Assembly (NCBI RefSeq): GCF_937893305.1 | Contig: NZ_CALBGN010000012.1 | Span: 124,001 to 188,000 of the forward strand | Length of the DNA: 64,000 bases | Direction of reading: 5' to 3' | Source: an uncultured Helicobacter sp. | GTDB lineage: Bacteria > Campylobacterota > Campylobacteria > Campylobacterales > Helicobacteraceae | Shown here: positions 26,763 to 34,880 of the stretch, piece after piece | How the letters are laid out: each line of letters starts with the position of its first letter | Position numbering within the stretch: position 1 is the first letter of the stretch | Position numbers and translations under genes: made by a program | Notes under the pieces: generated by a model | Told to the model about the DNA's origin: nothing | Databases searched by the model: none | The model's input: the letters and a program-made list of their open reading frames with translations, nothing else

Positions 26763-28085
26763 CTAAACTCCAATTTGATAATAAGTAAAGCCAAGTTCTT
26801 TTAAGCGTTTTGCATTGTATTGATTGCGCCCATCAAAAATAATTGCCTCTTTTAATCGCTCCTTAATTTCTAAGAAATCCGGGCTTCTAAACTCTTTCCA
26901 TTCTGTTACTAAAACCATTGCATCACAAGCATTTAAAGCGTCATATTTGTTTGTTGCATACGCAAGATTTACAAGATCTTTAAGATAATATTTCTTTGCT
27001 TCCTCTATAGCTTTTGGATCATACACGCACACTTCTGCTCCGTGTTTTATAAGCTCTTTAATTAACACAATAGAAGTTGCTTCACGCATATCATCAGTTC
27101 CGGGCTTAAAACTAAGTCCCCAAACCCCAATGCGCTTTTCTTTTAAATCCCCTTTAAAATGCTTTAAAATCTTTTCTCCTAAGATTTTTTTTTGTATAGT
27201 ATTGACTTGTTGTGTAGCTTGTAGCATTTTAGCTTCCACTCCATTCTCTTTTGCGAGTTTTTCTAATGCCCTAACATCTTTTGGAAAACAGCTCCCCCCA
27301 TATCCGCATCCCGGATAAATAAAGCTATATCCAATACGCTTATCACTCCCAATACCAATTCTTACTTGATTAACATCAGCTCCTACAACTTCACAAATCC
27401 TTGCAATCTCATTAATAAAACTAATCTTTGTAGCAAGCATTGCATTTGCAGCATATTTTGTCATTTCAGCACTTTTAATATCCATTACAATAAGTCTATC
27501 ATAACTCCTTAAAAACGGCGCATACACTTCTTTTAAAATCTCTTTTGCCCACTCCTCTTCTATCCCAATTACCACTCTATCAGGTCTTAAAAAATCATTA
27601 ATTGCATCGCCTTCTTTTAAAAACTCCGGATTACTAGCCACACTAAAGGGGATTTCAACATTGCGCTTTTGTAGCTCTTCTTTAATAGCTTCTTTAACGC
27701 GTTGTGCAGTGCCAACTGGGACTGTGGATTTATCCACAATTAGCATTTTAGATTCCATTGTTCTACCAATTTCCCTTGCAGCTTCTAGCACATATTGCAA
27801 ATCCGCGCTTCCATCTTCCCCCATAGGCGTTCCAACAGCAATAAACACGACTTCTGCTTTTTTTAAAGATTCCTTTAAAGAAGTGGTAAAACATAAATTT
27901 CCCTGCTCTTTGTTTCTTACCACTAACTCTTCTAATCCGGGTTCAAAAATAGGAATCTCTCCTGCATTTAAAAGTGTGATTTTAGATTCTACAATATCCA
28001 CACAAGTTACACAATTTCCCATATCCGCAAAACACGCACCACTAACTAACCCAACATAACCTGTGCCAACAATCACTATATTCAT
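26763..28085 (-). CDS. ugd: UDP-glucose 6-dehydrogenase
   Basis: Oxidises UDP-glucose to UDP-glucuronate, a precursor for surface polysaccharides. The N-terminal Rossmann motif GTGYVGLVSGACFA, the central GYGGSCFPKDVRAL with catalytic cysteine and the C-terminal GLSFKPGTDDMREA are all present. ATG 28085 gives 440 residues; an additional TTG directly before it is less likely. No other polysaccharide gene is adjacent, so the end product is unknown. Confidence 0.95.
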   Translation of the reverse strand: MNIVIVGTGYVGLVSGACFADMGNCVTCVDIVESKITLLNAGEIPIFEPGLEELVVRNKEQGNLCFTTSLKESLKKAEVVFIAVGTPMGEDGSADLQYVLEAAREIGRTMESKMLIVDKSTVPVGTAQRVKEAIKEELQKRNVEIPFSVASNPEFLKEGDAINDFLRPDRVVIGIEEEWAKEILKEVYAPFLRSYDRLIVMDIKSAEMTKYAANAMLATKISFINEIARICEVVGADVNQVRIGIGSDKRIGYSFIYPGCGYGGSCFPKDVRALEKLAKENGVEAKMLQATQQVNTIQKKILGEKILKHFKGDLKEKRIGVWGLSFKPGTDDMREATSIVLIKELIKHGAEVCVYDPKAIEEAKKYYLKDLVNLAYATNKYDALNACDAMVLVTEWKEFRSPDFLEIKERLKEAIIFDGRNQYNAKRLKELGFTYYQIGV

Positions 28086-28165
28086 CAAGCAGCCCTAATT
28101 TTTTTCGCAATTCTAGCATATTCTTTAGAGAGAAAAAACAAAGCAAACTTAAAGCAAAATAAAAA

Positions 28166-28171
28166 TATAAT
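28166..28171 (+). promoter_or_regulatory. Probable -10 box of pyrB
   Basis: TATAAT 28 bases before the pyrB ATG, in the 113-base divergent gap with ugd. Confidence 0.5.
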
Positions 28172-28198
28172 GTTACTATTTTGTAATTAAGGCTTAAA

Positions 28199-29122
28199 AT
28201 GGCGCGCCACTTACTAGAAACTAAGGATTTCAACAAAGAAGAAGTTGAAGGGATTTTAAATTTAGCTCAAAGCTATTTGGATTCCAAAAATGTATTAAAC
28301 AGCAAAAACACACTTTTAGGGCATATTGTCATCACAATCTTTTTTGAAAACTCCACACGCACACTTTCAAGTTTTGAAGTCGCAACTAAACGCTTAGGGG
28401 GAAATGTTGTGCGTTTAGATGTTTCAAGGAGTTCTACAACTAAAGGCGAAACGCTTTTTGATACTGCTGCCAACTTAAATGCAATGCAACCAAGTGCGAT
28501 TATTGTGCGCCATAAAAACTCTGGCGTGCCTAATATTCTCTCAAAGTATGTAACTTGCTCTATTGTAAATGGGGGAGATGGAGCGCACGCTCATCCAACG
28601 CAAGCACTTTTAGATCTACTGACTTTACGCAAACATTTGGGAAATTTAGAAGGCAAGAAAATAGCAATTGTTGGTGATATCCGTAATTCTCGTGTGGCAA
28701 ATAGCAATATTGAACTTTTGGGGCGTTTTGGAATGGAAGTCATCTTAGTTGGTCCTCCGCATTTTATTCCAAAAACCAAGCTCCGCCATTGCCTATCCTT
28801 AAAGGAAGTGATTGATTCTGTAGATGCTGTAATGAGTTTGCGCACACAAACAGAACGCCACGATTATCCCATTTATTCAAGCTTAAAGGATTATGCAAGC
28901 GATTATTGCATTACAAAAGAACTCTTTGGCAATCGCAATATTATCTTATTGCACCCAGGACCCGTGCATCGCAATATTGATATTAGTGATTCTATGTTAA
29001 AAGATCCGCGTTGCAAGGTTTTAGAGCAAGTTACACACGGAGTTGCCATTAGAATGGCAGTGCTAGAAACACTCATTGCGCATCATCACACAAAGATTCC
29101 ACAAAACTTCCCTTACTTCTAA
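28199..29122 (+). CDS. pyrB: Aspartate carbamoyltransferase catalytic subunit
   Basis: First committed step of pyrimidine synthesis. It has the carbamoyl-phosphate loop STRTLSSFE, the HAHPTQALLD motif and HPGPVHRNIDI; HPGP instead of HCLP separates it from ornithine carbamoyltransferase. It has 307 residues. No pyrI regulatory subunit follows. An AAGG stands before the ATG. A repeat-like segment at 28277 is translated as LDSK. Confidence 0.95.
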   Translation: MARHLLETKDFNKEEVEGILNLAQSYLDSKNVLNSKNTLLGHIVITIFFENSTRTLSSFEVATKRLGGNVVRLDVSRSSTTKGETLFDTAANLNAMQPSAIIVRHKNSGVPNILSKYVTCSIVNGGDGAHAHPTQALLDLLTLRKHLGNLEGKKIAIVGDIRNSRVANSNIELLGRFGMEVILVGPPHFIPKTKLRHCLSLKEVIDSVDAVMSLRTQTERHDYPIYSSLKDYASDYCITKELFGNRNIILLHPGPVHRNIDISDSMLKDPRCKVLEQVTHGVAIRMAVLETLIAHHHTKIPQNFPYF

Positions 29123-29131
29123 GATTTTATT

Positions 29132-29758
29132 ATGGAATCCAAAATTGCATTAGAACTCTTTGCACTCTTTTGTATCGGCTTTCTTGGTGCTTTAACGCCC
29201 GGACCTGATGTTTTATTTACACTTAGAAACACACTGAGCTATGGAGCAAAAGCGGGATTTTTAAGCGTATTTGGGATTTTTTTGGGCTGGCTTGTCTTTT
29301 TAAGTCTTATATATTTTGGACTCACACATTTTCTTAGCAGTGCTTTTATGCAAGGAGTTTTAAGTGCAATAGGCGGAATCTATTTATGTTATATTGCCTT
29401 TTTGCTACTTAGAACAAAGCCTAAACTTCAATTTCAAAACACGCAATTTGCCTCAACAAATCCATCACTTGTTTTACTGATCCCTAAAGGACTTTTTGTA
29501 AATCTCTCAAATCCTAAAGCTATTTTGTTTTTTGGAGTTATTATCACACCCTTTATGCAACAGCATCTTCTTTTAAGTTTATCTGTTTTGCTTTCTAGCT
29601 TAATAAGTGCTTTTATTCTGATAATTTTACTTGCAGTGTTTTTTAAAAAATTCATCAATGATTCTTTATTTAACAAAATTGATAAAATTTGTGGAATCTT
29701 ATTTTTATTCTTCGCATTTTTCTTACTTACAGAAAGCTATAATCAACTCATAAATTAA
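29132..29758 (+). CDS. LysE/RhtB family amino-acid exporter
   Basis: A 208-residue protein with five to six membrane helices. The family hallmark FLGALTPGPDVLFTLRNTLSYG is at the N-terminus, followed by GLFVNLSNPKAILFFG. Probably exports a neutral or basic amino acid or related metabolite. The substrate is not readable. The first codons (ATGGAATCCAAA) contain part of the dispersed repeat. No good ribosome site is visible, which fits coupling with pyrB nine bases upstream. Confidence 0.88.
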   Translation: MESKIALELFALFCIGFLGALTPGPDVLFTLRNTLSYGAKAGFLSVFGIFLGWLVFLSLIYFGLTHFLSSAFMQGVLSAIGGIYLCYIAFLLLRTKPKLQFQNTQFASTNPSLVLLIPKGLFVNLSNPKAILFFGVIITPFMQQHLLLSLSVLLSSLISAFILIILLAVFFKKFINDSLFNKIDKICGILFLFFAFFLLTESYNQLIN

Positions 29759-29787
29759 TAAGATTTGTAAGAAAATCACATAAAATC

Positions 29788-29816
29788 TTGACAAGCAAGG
29801 GCTTTTAGACTAAAAT
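29788..29816 (+). promoter_or_regulatory. Sigma-70 promoter of rho
   Basis: TTGACA (29788-29793) and TAAAAT (29811-29816) with 17 bases between them. Transcription would start near 29823, giving a leader of about 120 bases before rho. The consensus -35 is unusual for this AT-rich genome. Confidence 0.7.
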
Positions 29817-29944
29817 TTCGCATCTTCATTAAAGATTGACTTGCTAAATCACACAAGGACTCAACTGCATACAACAAACCTCCAATTTTTGTAGTTTCTA
29901 TCTTGTTTTTGCAAGACATCTCTAAATTTCTCTTAAGGTAAAAA

Positions 29945-31270
29945 ATGAGCGAACAAAACGCAAACAAAAAAGAATACAAAGTGCGCACACACACGCCTGT
30001 TGAAGGGCACACTATTGAGGAGTTACGCGCAAAACCTATCAATAAACTTGCAGAAATTGCTATTTCTCTTGGTATTGAAAACCCTCAAGAATTTTTACGC
30101 CAAGATTTGATTTTTGAAATCTTAAAAACACAGGTAAGCAAAGGCGGATTTATTCTATTTACAGGGATCTTAGAAATCACAAGTGAGGGATATGGATTTT
30201 TAAGAGCTATTGATGAAAACTTTTCTGGCTCACAAAATGATGCTTATGTTAGCAGCACGCAAATCCGCCGTTTTGCACTAAGAAATGGGGATATTGTAAC
30301 AGGGCAAGTAAGAAGCCCTAAAGATCAAGAGAGATATTATGCGCTTTTGAAAGTTGAAGCAATCAACTATCAATCCCCAGATGAAATGAAAAGTCGTCCT
30401 CTTTTTGACAATCTAACTCCACTTTTCCCAACAGAACAAATCAAACTAGAATACAATAGCTTTAAAATCACAGGTAGAATGCTAGATTTATTTGCTCCTA
30501 TTGGAAAAGGACAGCGCGCACTTATTGTTGCACCACCACGAACCGGTAAAACAGAACTGATGAAAGAGTTAGCTTATGGAATCACTAAAAATCACCCTGA
30601 AGTTGAGCTTATTGTTTTACTTGTTGATGAACGCCCAGAAGAAGTTACAGATATGGAGCGCAGCGTTAAAGGTGAAGTGTATAGCTCTACTTTTGATATG
30701 CCAGCAAGCAATCACACACGCGTAGCTGAACTTGTTGTTGAAAAAGCAAAAAGAATGGTGGAAATGGGCAAAGATGTTGTAATTTTACTAGATTCCATTA
30801 CGCGTCTTGCAAGAGCTTATAATACTGCTACTCCAAGTAGTGGTAAGGTCCTAAGTGGTGGGGTTGATGCAAATGCCTTACATAAACCAAAACGCTTTTT
30901 TGGAGCAGCAAGAAACATTGAACAGGGGGGCAGTTTAACAATTATCGCAACTGCCCTTATTGAAACAGGCTCAAGAATGGATGAAGTGATTTTTGAAGAA
31001 TTTAAAGGCACAGGCAATAGTGAAATTGTGCTTGCTAGAAATATTGCAGAGCGTAGAATCTACCCTGCAATGGATATTTTAAAAAGTGGCACACGCAAAG
31101 AAGAATTACTTCTAGGACAAGATAAACTTCAAAAAGTTTGGGTATTGCGCAATGCAATCCATCAAATGAACAATGAAATTGACGCCCTTACATTTCTTTA
31201 CTCACAAATGCAAAAGAGCAAGGATAATGAAGAGTTTTTAAATATGATGAATGATGGCGCAAAAGACTAG
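29945..31270 (+). CDS. rho: Transcription termination factor Rho
   Basis: Hexameric RNA-dependent helicase that ends transcription. An N-terminal helix-bundle part is followed by an RNA-binding cold-shock-like domain (GILEITSEGYGFLRA) and a RecA-type ATPase with Walker A APPRTGKT, Walker B VVILLDSITRLARAYN and the Q/R-loop region GGVDANALHKPKRFFGAARN. The 441-residue size is usual. AAGG precedes the ATG. The long leader is described separately. The stop overlaps the beginning of murI. Confidence 0.97.
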   Translation: MSEQNANKKEYKVRTHTPVEGHTIEELRAKPINKLAEIAISLGIENPQEFLRQDLIFEILKTQVSKGGFILFTGILEITSEGYGFLRAIDENFSGSQNDAYVSSTQIRRFALRNGDIVTGQVRSPKDQERYYALLKVEAINYQSPDEMKSRPLFDNLTPLFPTEQIKLEYNSFKITGRMLDLFAPIGKGQRALIVAPPRTGKTELMKELAYGITKNHPEVELIVLLVDERPEEVTDMERSVKGEVYSSTFDMPASNHTRVAELVVEKAKRMVEMGKDVVILLDSITRLARAYNTATPSSGKVLSGGVDANALHKPKRFFGAARNIEQGGSLTIIATALIETGSRMDEVIFEEFKGTGNSEIVLARNIAERRIYPAMDILKSGTRKEELLLGQDKLQKVWVLRNAIHQMNNEIDALTFLYSQMQKSKDNEEFLNMMNDGAKD

Positions 31271-32021
31271 AATAATCCCGCAAAAAATCGGTGTTTTTGA
31301 TAGTGGAGCGGGCGGGATTAGCGTTTTAAAAAATCTAATCTCATCTAAAAATTTTAAAGAAATTATTTATTATGGGGATACGGCGCGTGTGCCTTATGGG
31401 GTTAAAAGCAAAGAAACCATCAAACAATATTCCCTAGAAGCCCTTGAATTTTTCGCTCCTTTTCATCTTGATTTGCTCATTGTTGCTTGTAATACTGCTA
31501 GTGCTTATGGTTTAAATGCAATGCAAAAAGTTGCCCCTTATCCTGTTGTTGGCGTGATTGAACCCGGAATCCTAGCCTTAGAAAATGCACTTCAAGATAA
31601 AAATGCAAAGATTCTAATCCTAGGCACAAAAGCCACAATTTGTAGCAATCTTTATAGTAAGCTCCTTAAAGAAAAGGGATATTTAAACACCTTTGGGCTT
31701 GCTACAAGCCTTTTTGTTCCACTTGTTGAAGAGGGGATCTTTAAAGGAGAAATTTTAGATTCCACCATTGCGCATTATTTTAAACAATATCCAAGTATTC
31801 CTGATGCAATTATTTTAGGCTGCACACATTTTCCACTTCTTGCAAACTCTATTGCAAACTTCTACCCCAACAAGCCTTTATTGATTCACTCAGGTGAAGC
31901 AATTATGCAATATTTACACAATTTCTACACGCTACAAACCTTTAAAGAGATACCAAAAGTCAAATTTTATGCAAGTGATGCAGTAGAAGACTTGGAAAGA
32001 ATCGCTAACCTTTGGCTTTAA
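31251..32021 (+). CDS. murI: Glutamate racemase
   Basis: Supplies D-glutamate for peptidoglycan. Motifs are DSGAGGISVL, the first catalytic cysteine in VACNTAS and the second in GCTHFPLL. Length 256. The start overlaps rho by 20 bases (ATGATG), so translation is probably coupled. It ends tail to tail with the next minus-strand gene, sharing four bases at the stop codons. Confidence 0.95.
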   Translation: MMAQKTRIIPQKIGVFDSGAGGISVLKNLISSKNFKEIIYYGDTARVPYGVKSKETIKQYSLEALEFFAPFHLDLLIVACNTASAYGLNAMQKVAPYPVVGVIEPGILALENALQDKNAKILILGTKATICSNLYSKLLKEKGYLNTFGLATSLFVPLVEEGIFKGEILDSTIAHYFKQYPSIPDAIILGCTHFPLLANSIANFYPNKPLLIHSGEAIMQYLHNFYTLQTFKEIPKVKFYASDAVEDLERIANLWL

Positions 32022-32758
32022 AAAGTAATTTTATATTTAATTCCAGCATTTGTGCTATCATCACCTTCCTTATGATTTTCACGCTCAACATAAGTTGTAA
32101 AATTATTAAAAGGAGAATATCCCACGCCATATTTCCAAGTGCGGTCATCAATTAAATCATCATTTTGGACTAAACTCTGCTCAAAATAGAGTTTTTTTAG
32201 TGATTCATGTTGAATTTTATGTTTTGCCCCATAGCTTCCACTCCACATTTGTGTTGCTGGATCACGATTGATTCCACCTAACAATTCTAAGGTATTGATT
32301 TTATCTTTATGCACACGGTATGCAAGATTTACATCACCCCCTATCTCACTTTTATTTTGAGTTGCCACACCATCAAGATGAATTTCAAGATTGATAATAT
32401 CACCTTTATCGCTTTTTTTTAGCGTTTCTTTAATATAATCATCAAGCAGTGTTGAAACCTTATTAAATCCAGCACTCACAATATATTCATTAAAAAGATG
32501 TTCCGTTTCAAAATCAAAATCTCCACTAGAAGCAGATTGTTTTTTAACTTTAAAATCATTAACAACAACTTCATCGCTACTCAAAGAAGGCAAAGGAACA
32601 CCAAAACGATCTCCTAATGGCTGAAACTTTTCAAAAGGATTCTTTCTTTTAATATCTAGCTTTAAATATTGTGCAATATCACTTTTAAGCTTTATAGGCG
32701 AGGAATCTTTTGCTAAACACAAAGAAAAAGATAAAACAAAAATCCAAAACACTTTCAT
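32018..32758 (-). CDS. Hypothetical exported protein, possibly a small outer-membrane barrel
   Basis: A 246-residue protein with a signal peptide (KVFWIFVLSFSLCLA). The mature N-terminal third is polar; the last 130 residues alternate polar and hydrophobic residues in short stretches with turns, and the chain ends in ITF, a terminal aromatic as in outer-membrane barrels. No family is recognised. It is 40 bases downstream of the yigZ-type gene. Its stop shares bases with that of murI. Confidence 0.6.
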   Translation of the reverse strand: MKVFWIFVLSFSLCLAKDSSPIKLKSDIAQYLKLDIKRKNPFEKFQPLGDRFGVPLPSLSSDEVVVNDFKVKKQSASSGDFDFETEHLFNEYIVSAGFNKVSTLLDDYIKETLKKSDKGDIINLEIHLDGVATQNKSEIGGDVNLAYRVHKDKINTLELLGGINRDPATQMWSGSYGAKHKIQHESLKKLYFEQSLVQNDDLIDDRTWKYGVGYSPFNNFTTYVERENHKEGDDSTNAGIKYKITF

Positions 32759-32798
32759 TTTTTTAGTTTATCAAAAATTTATAAATCATTAGAAAATA

Positions 32799-33389
32799 TC
32801 AATATTGCAACTCTTTAATTTGTTGCAAAAATCTTTCCAAATCTTCCGTTTTTGCTTCCACTTCTAAACGCACTCCATCACTTAAAAACTCTTTTTTAAC
32901 AATTTGGATTCCAATTTTTTTTGCTAAATATTTCACCTGCGTAAAAAGAGTGAAATTTATTAAAATTTCTGCGCTTTTTTTAGGGATATACAATGCAAGC
33001 TTCTTTAAATCTCTTGCTGCTAATACAGCATCTTTTGCGCCTTGCGTATAAGCACGCACAAGTCCTCCTGTGCCAAGAAGTGTGCCTCCAAAATAGCGGA
33101 TTGTCAGCAAGCCACATTCAATTAATCCATACCCTCTTAAAACCTTAAGTGTAGGCATTCCAGAAGTTCCCTTTGGCTCTCCATCATCGCTAAAACTCTC
33201 TTCAATTTGCCCTTCACTATTAAAACAGCGCGAAGCTGTTACAAAATGCACTGCCTTTGGATGTTTTTGGCGCATTTTTAGATTCCAATTTTCTCTTTGC
33301 ATTTTTGGAATCACATAAGAAATAAAGGTTGAGCCTTTTATCTCAAAGATAGATTCTACAATTTCTAAAGGACAATATAAATCTTCCAT
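32799..33389 (-). CDS. YigZ/IMPACT family protein
   Basis: About 196 residues with the family signature SDDGEPKGTSGMP and RYFGGTLLGTGGLVRAY. IMPACT-type proteins bind ribosomes or regulate translation in eukaryotes; the bacterial role is not settled. The ATG at 33389 overlaps the cheB stop by one base (TGATG), a typical coupled junction. Confidence 0.88.
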   Translation of the reverse strand: MEDLYCPLEIVESIFEIKGSTFISYVIPKMQRENWNLKMRQKHPKAVHFVTASRCFNSEGQIEESFSDDGEPKGTSGMPTLKVLRGYGLIECGLLTIRYFGGTLLGTGGLVRAYTQGAKDAVLAARDLKKLALYIPKKSAEILINFTLFTQVKYLAKKIGIQIVKKEFLSDGVRLEVEAKTEDLERFLQQIKELQY

Positions 33390-34048
33390 CAACTCTTACG
33401 CTTAAGCTCTCCATTTGCATAAGCAATAATTTTTTTATAAATAAAATCCAACCCCACAATCTCACAAATTGCGCCCTTTGCAATTGCTTGTTTTGGCATA
33501 CCAAAAACAACACAACTCTCTTCATCTTGTGCGATTGTATAAGCCCCATTATCATAAAGCTCCTTAATACCTATACTTCCATCATCACCCATTCCTGTTA
33601 GAATAATTGCTAATGCTGATCTTCCAGCAACATTATTTAAACTTCTAAACATCACATCAACACTTGGGCAATGGCGTGAAATTCGGATTCCATCTTGCGC
33701 TCTTGCATAATAATCATTTCCTTGCTTATCTAGTATTAAATGCAAACCACCCGGTGCTAAATACGCACAAGAATTTTGTAAAAGAATTCTATCTTTAACC
33801 TCAAAAACATCTATTTCAGAATTTGCATTTAAACGCTTTGCAAAAGAAGTAGAAAAACCGCTAGGAATATGCTGTGTAATAATAATAGGTGGTAAATCGC
33901 GCGGAAGTTGCTTTAAAATCTTTGCAATCGCATCTACACCGCCGGTGCTTGCTCCAATTGCGATAATACGCTTGGATTCTCCTTTAAAAGGAGTAGATTT
34001 TAGAAGCTTATCTGGATGGTATTTTTCACTTAAATTTACTTTCAACAC
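33389..34048 (-). CDS. cheB: Receptor methylesterase CheB without receiver domain
   Basis: Removes methyl groups from chemoreceptors in adaptation. Only the catalytic domain is present (219 residues): nucleophile Ser34 in IGASTGG, histidine in TQHIPSGFS and aspartate in TGMGDDGS. The receiver that controls CheB in enterics is missing, as in Campylobacter. The start is GTG (or the following TTG), right after the stop of cheR. It is not regulated by CheA phosphorylation through its own domain. Confidence 0.93.
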   Translation of the reverse strand: MLKVNLSEKYHPDKLLKSTPFKGESKRIIAIGASTGGVDAIAKILKQLPRDLPPIIITQHIPSGFSTSFAKRLNANSEIDVFEVKDRILLQNSCAYLAPGGLHLILDKQGNDYYARAQDGIRISRHCPSVDVMFRSLNNVAGRSALAIILTGMGDDGSIGIKELYDNGAYTIAQDEESCVVFGMPKQAIAKGAICEIVGLDFIYKKIIAYANGELKRKS

Positions 34049-34049
34049 C

Positions 34050-34880
34050 CTATTCAGCCACCTTCACAAAGATATTCTGTCCAAGTCTATCTACTTTTGG
34101 AGCAAGCCCTAATATGCTTTCACTATGCCCTAAATACAGCGTTCCACCAAGCTTTAAATGCGAAAATAACTTGTGCAAAATTTGCTCTTGATCTTCTACT
34201 TTAAAATAAATCAACACATTCCGACAAAAAATCACATCAAATTCTCTAGCTCCAAAGGGATAACTTGGCGCATAAAGATTGTGTTGCTTAAAAGTTAGAA
34301 TTCTTTTTAAATTCTCTTTTGCTTGCATACTAACTTCACGCTCATTAAGTCTATCAATCTCAAAATACTCTTTTAATTCCAACCAAGTTGGCAAAGGATT
34401 TAAACGCGTATCTACAATATATTTCCCATTTCTTGCCACTTCAAGCACGGAAGTATCAATATCTATAGCTTGCACACTAACTTGCGTATGAGATTTATAA
34501 ATTTCTTTTGCAAATAGCAAAGTTGCGGCAATAGAATAAGGCTCTTCACCCGTTGAACTTGCCGAACAAAATACCTTAAAGGGTTCGTTATCTTGCAAAC
34601 GTTGGGGCAAAATTCTATCTATCATATCTTTAAAATGAAATCCTTCTCTAAAAAAATCCGTTTTATTTGTCGTAAAAGCATTAATAAAATCTTGTTTGAA
34701 TTGCCCACGCTTAAGTGCTAAAAAAAATGTTGGATAATCTTCAATATTAAGATCACGTGAAAGTTTATCAAGGCGATTTTTTATTGTAGAATCTTTATTT
34801 GCTGGCATATAGATTCCAGCAATTTTATAAATAAGATCTCGCGCTTGATTAATATCATCTTGCTGGATTAGCGGTGGCAT
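34050..34880 (-). CDS. cheR: Receptor methyltransferase CheR
   Basis: SAM-dependent methylation of chemoreceptor glutamates. It has a helical N-terminal domain (to about 80) and a catalytic domain with FCSASSTGEEPYSIA, the AIDIDTSVLEVARNG stretch and FDVIFCRNVLIYF. It has 276 residues. It overlaps the 3' end of the CiaB-like gene by 26 bases and is one base from cheB. H. pylori lacks this enzyme. Confidence 0.95.
   Translation of the reverse strand: MPPLIQQDDINQARDLIYKIAGIYMPANKDSTIKNRLDKLSRDLNIEDYPTFFLALKRGQFKQDFINAFTTNKTDFFREGFHFKDMIDRILPQRLQDNEPFKVFCSASSTGEEPYSIAATLLFAKEIYKSHTQVSVQAIDIDTSVLEVARNGKYIVDTRLNPLPTWLELKEYFEIDRLNEREVSMQAKENLKRILTFKQHNLYAPSYPFGAREFDVIFCRNVLIYFKVEDQEQILHKLFSHLKLGGTLYLGHSESILGLAPKVDRLGQNIFVKVAE

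Noticed and set aside
30926..30932. Phase-variable poly-G tract in rho
   Set aside because: Only six G in an essential gene and in an intact frame; H. pylori-type switching tracts are longer. A C6 in dapE (about 21594) was rejected for the same reason.
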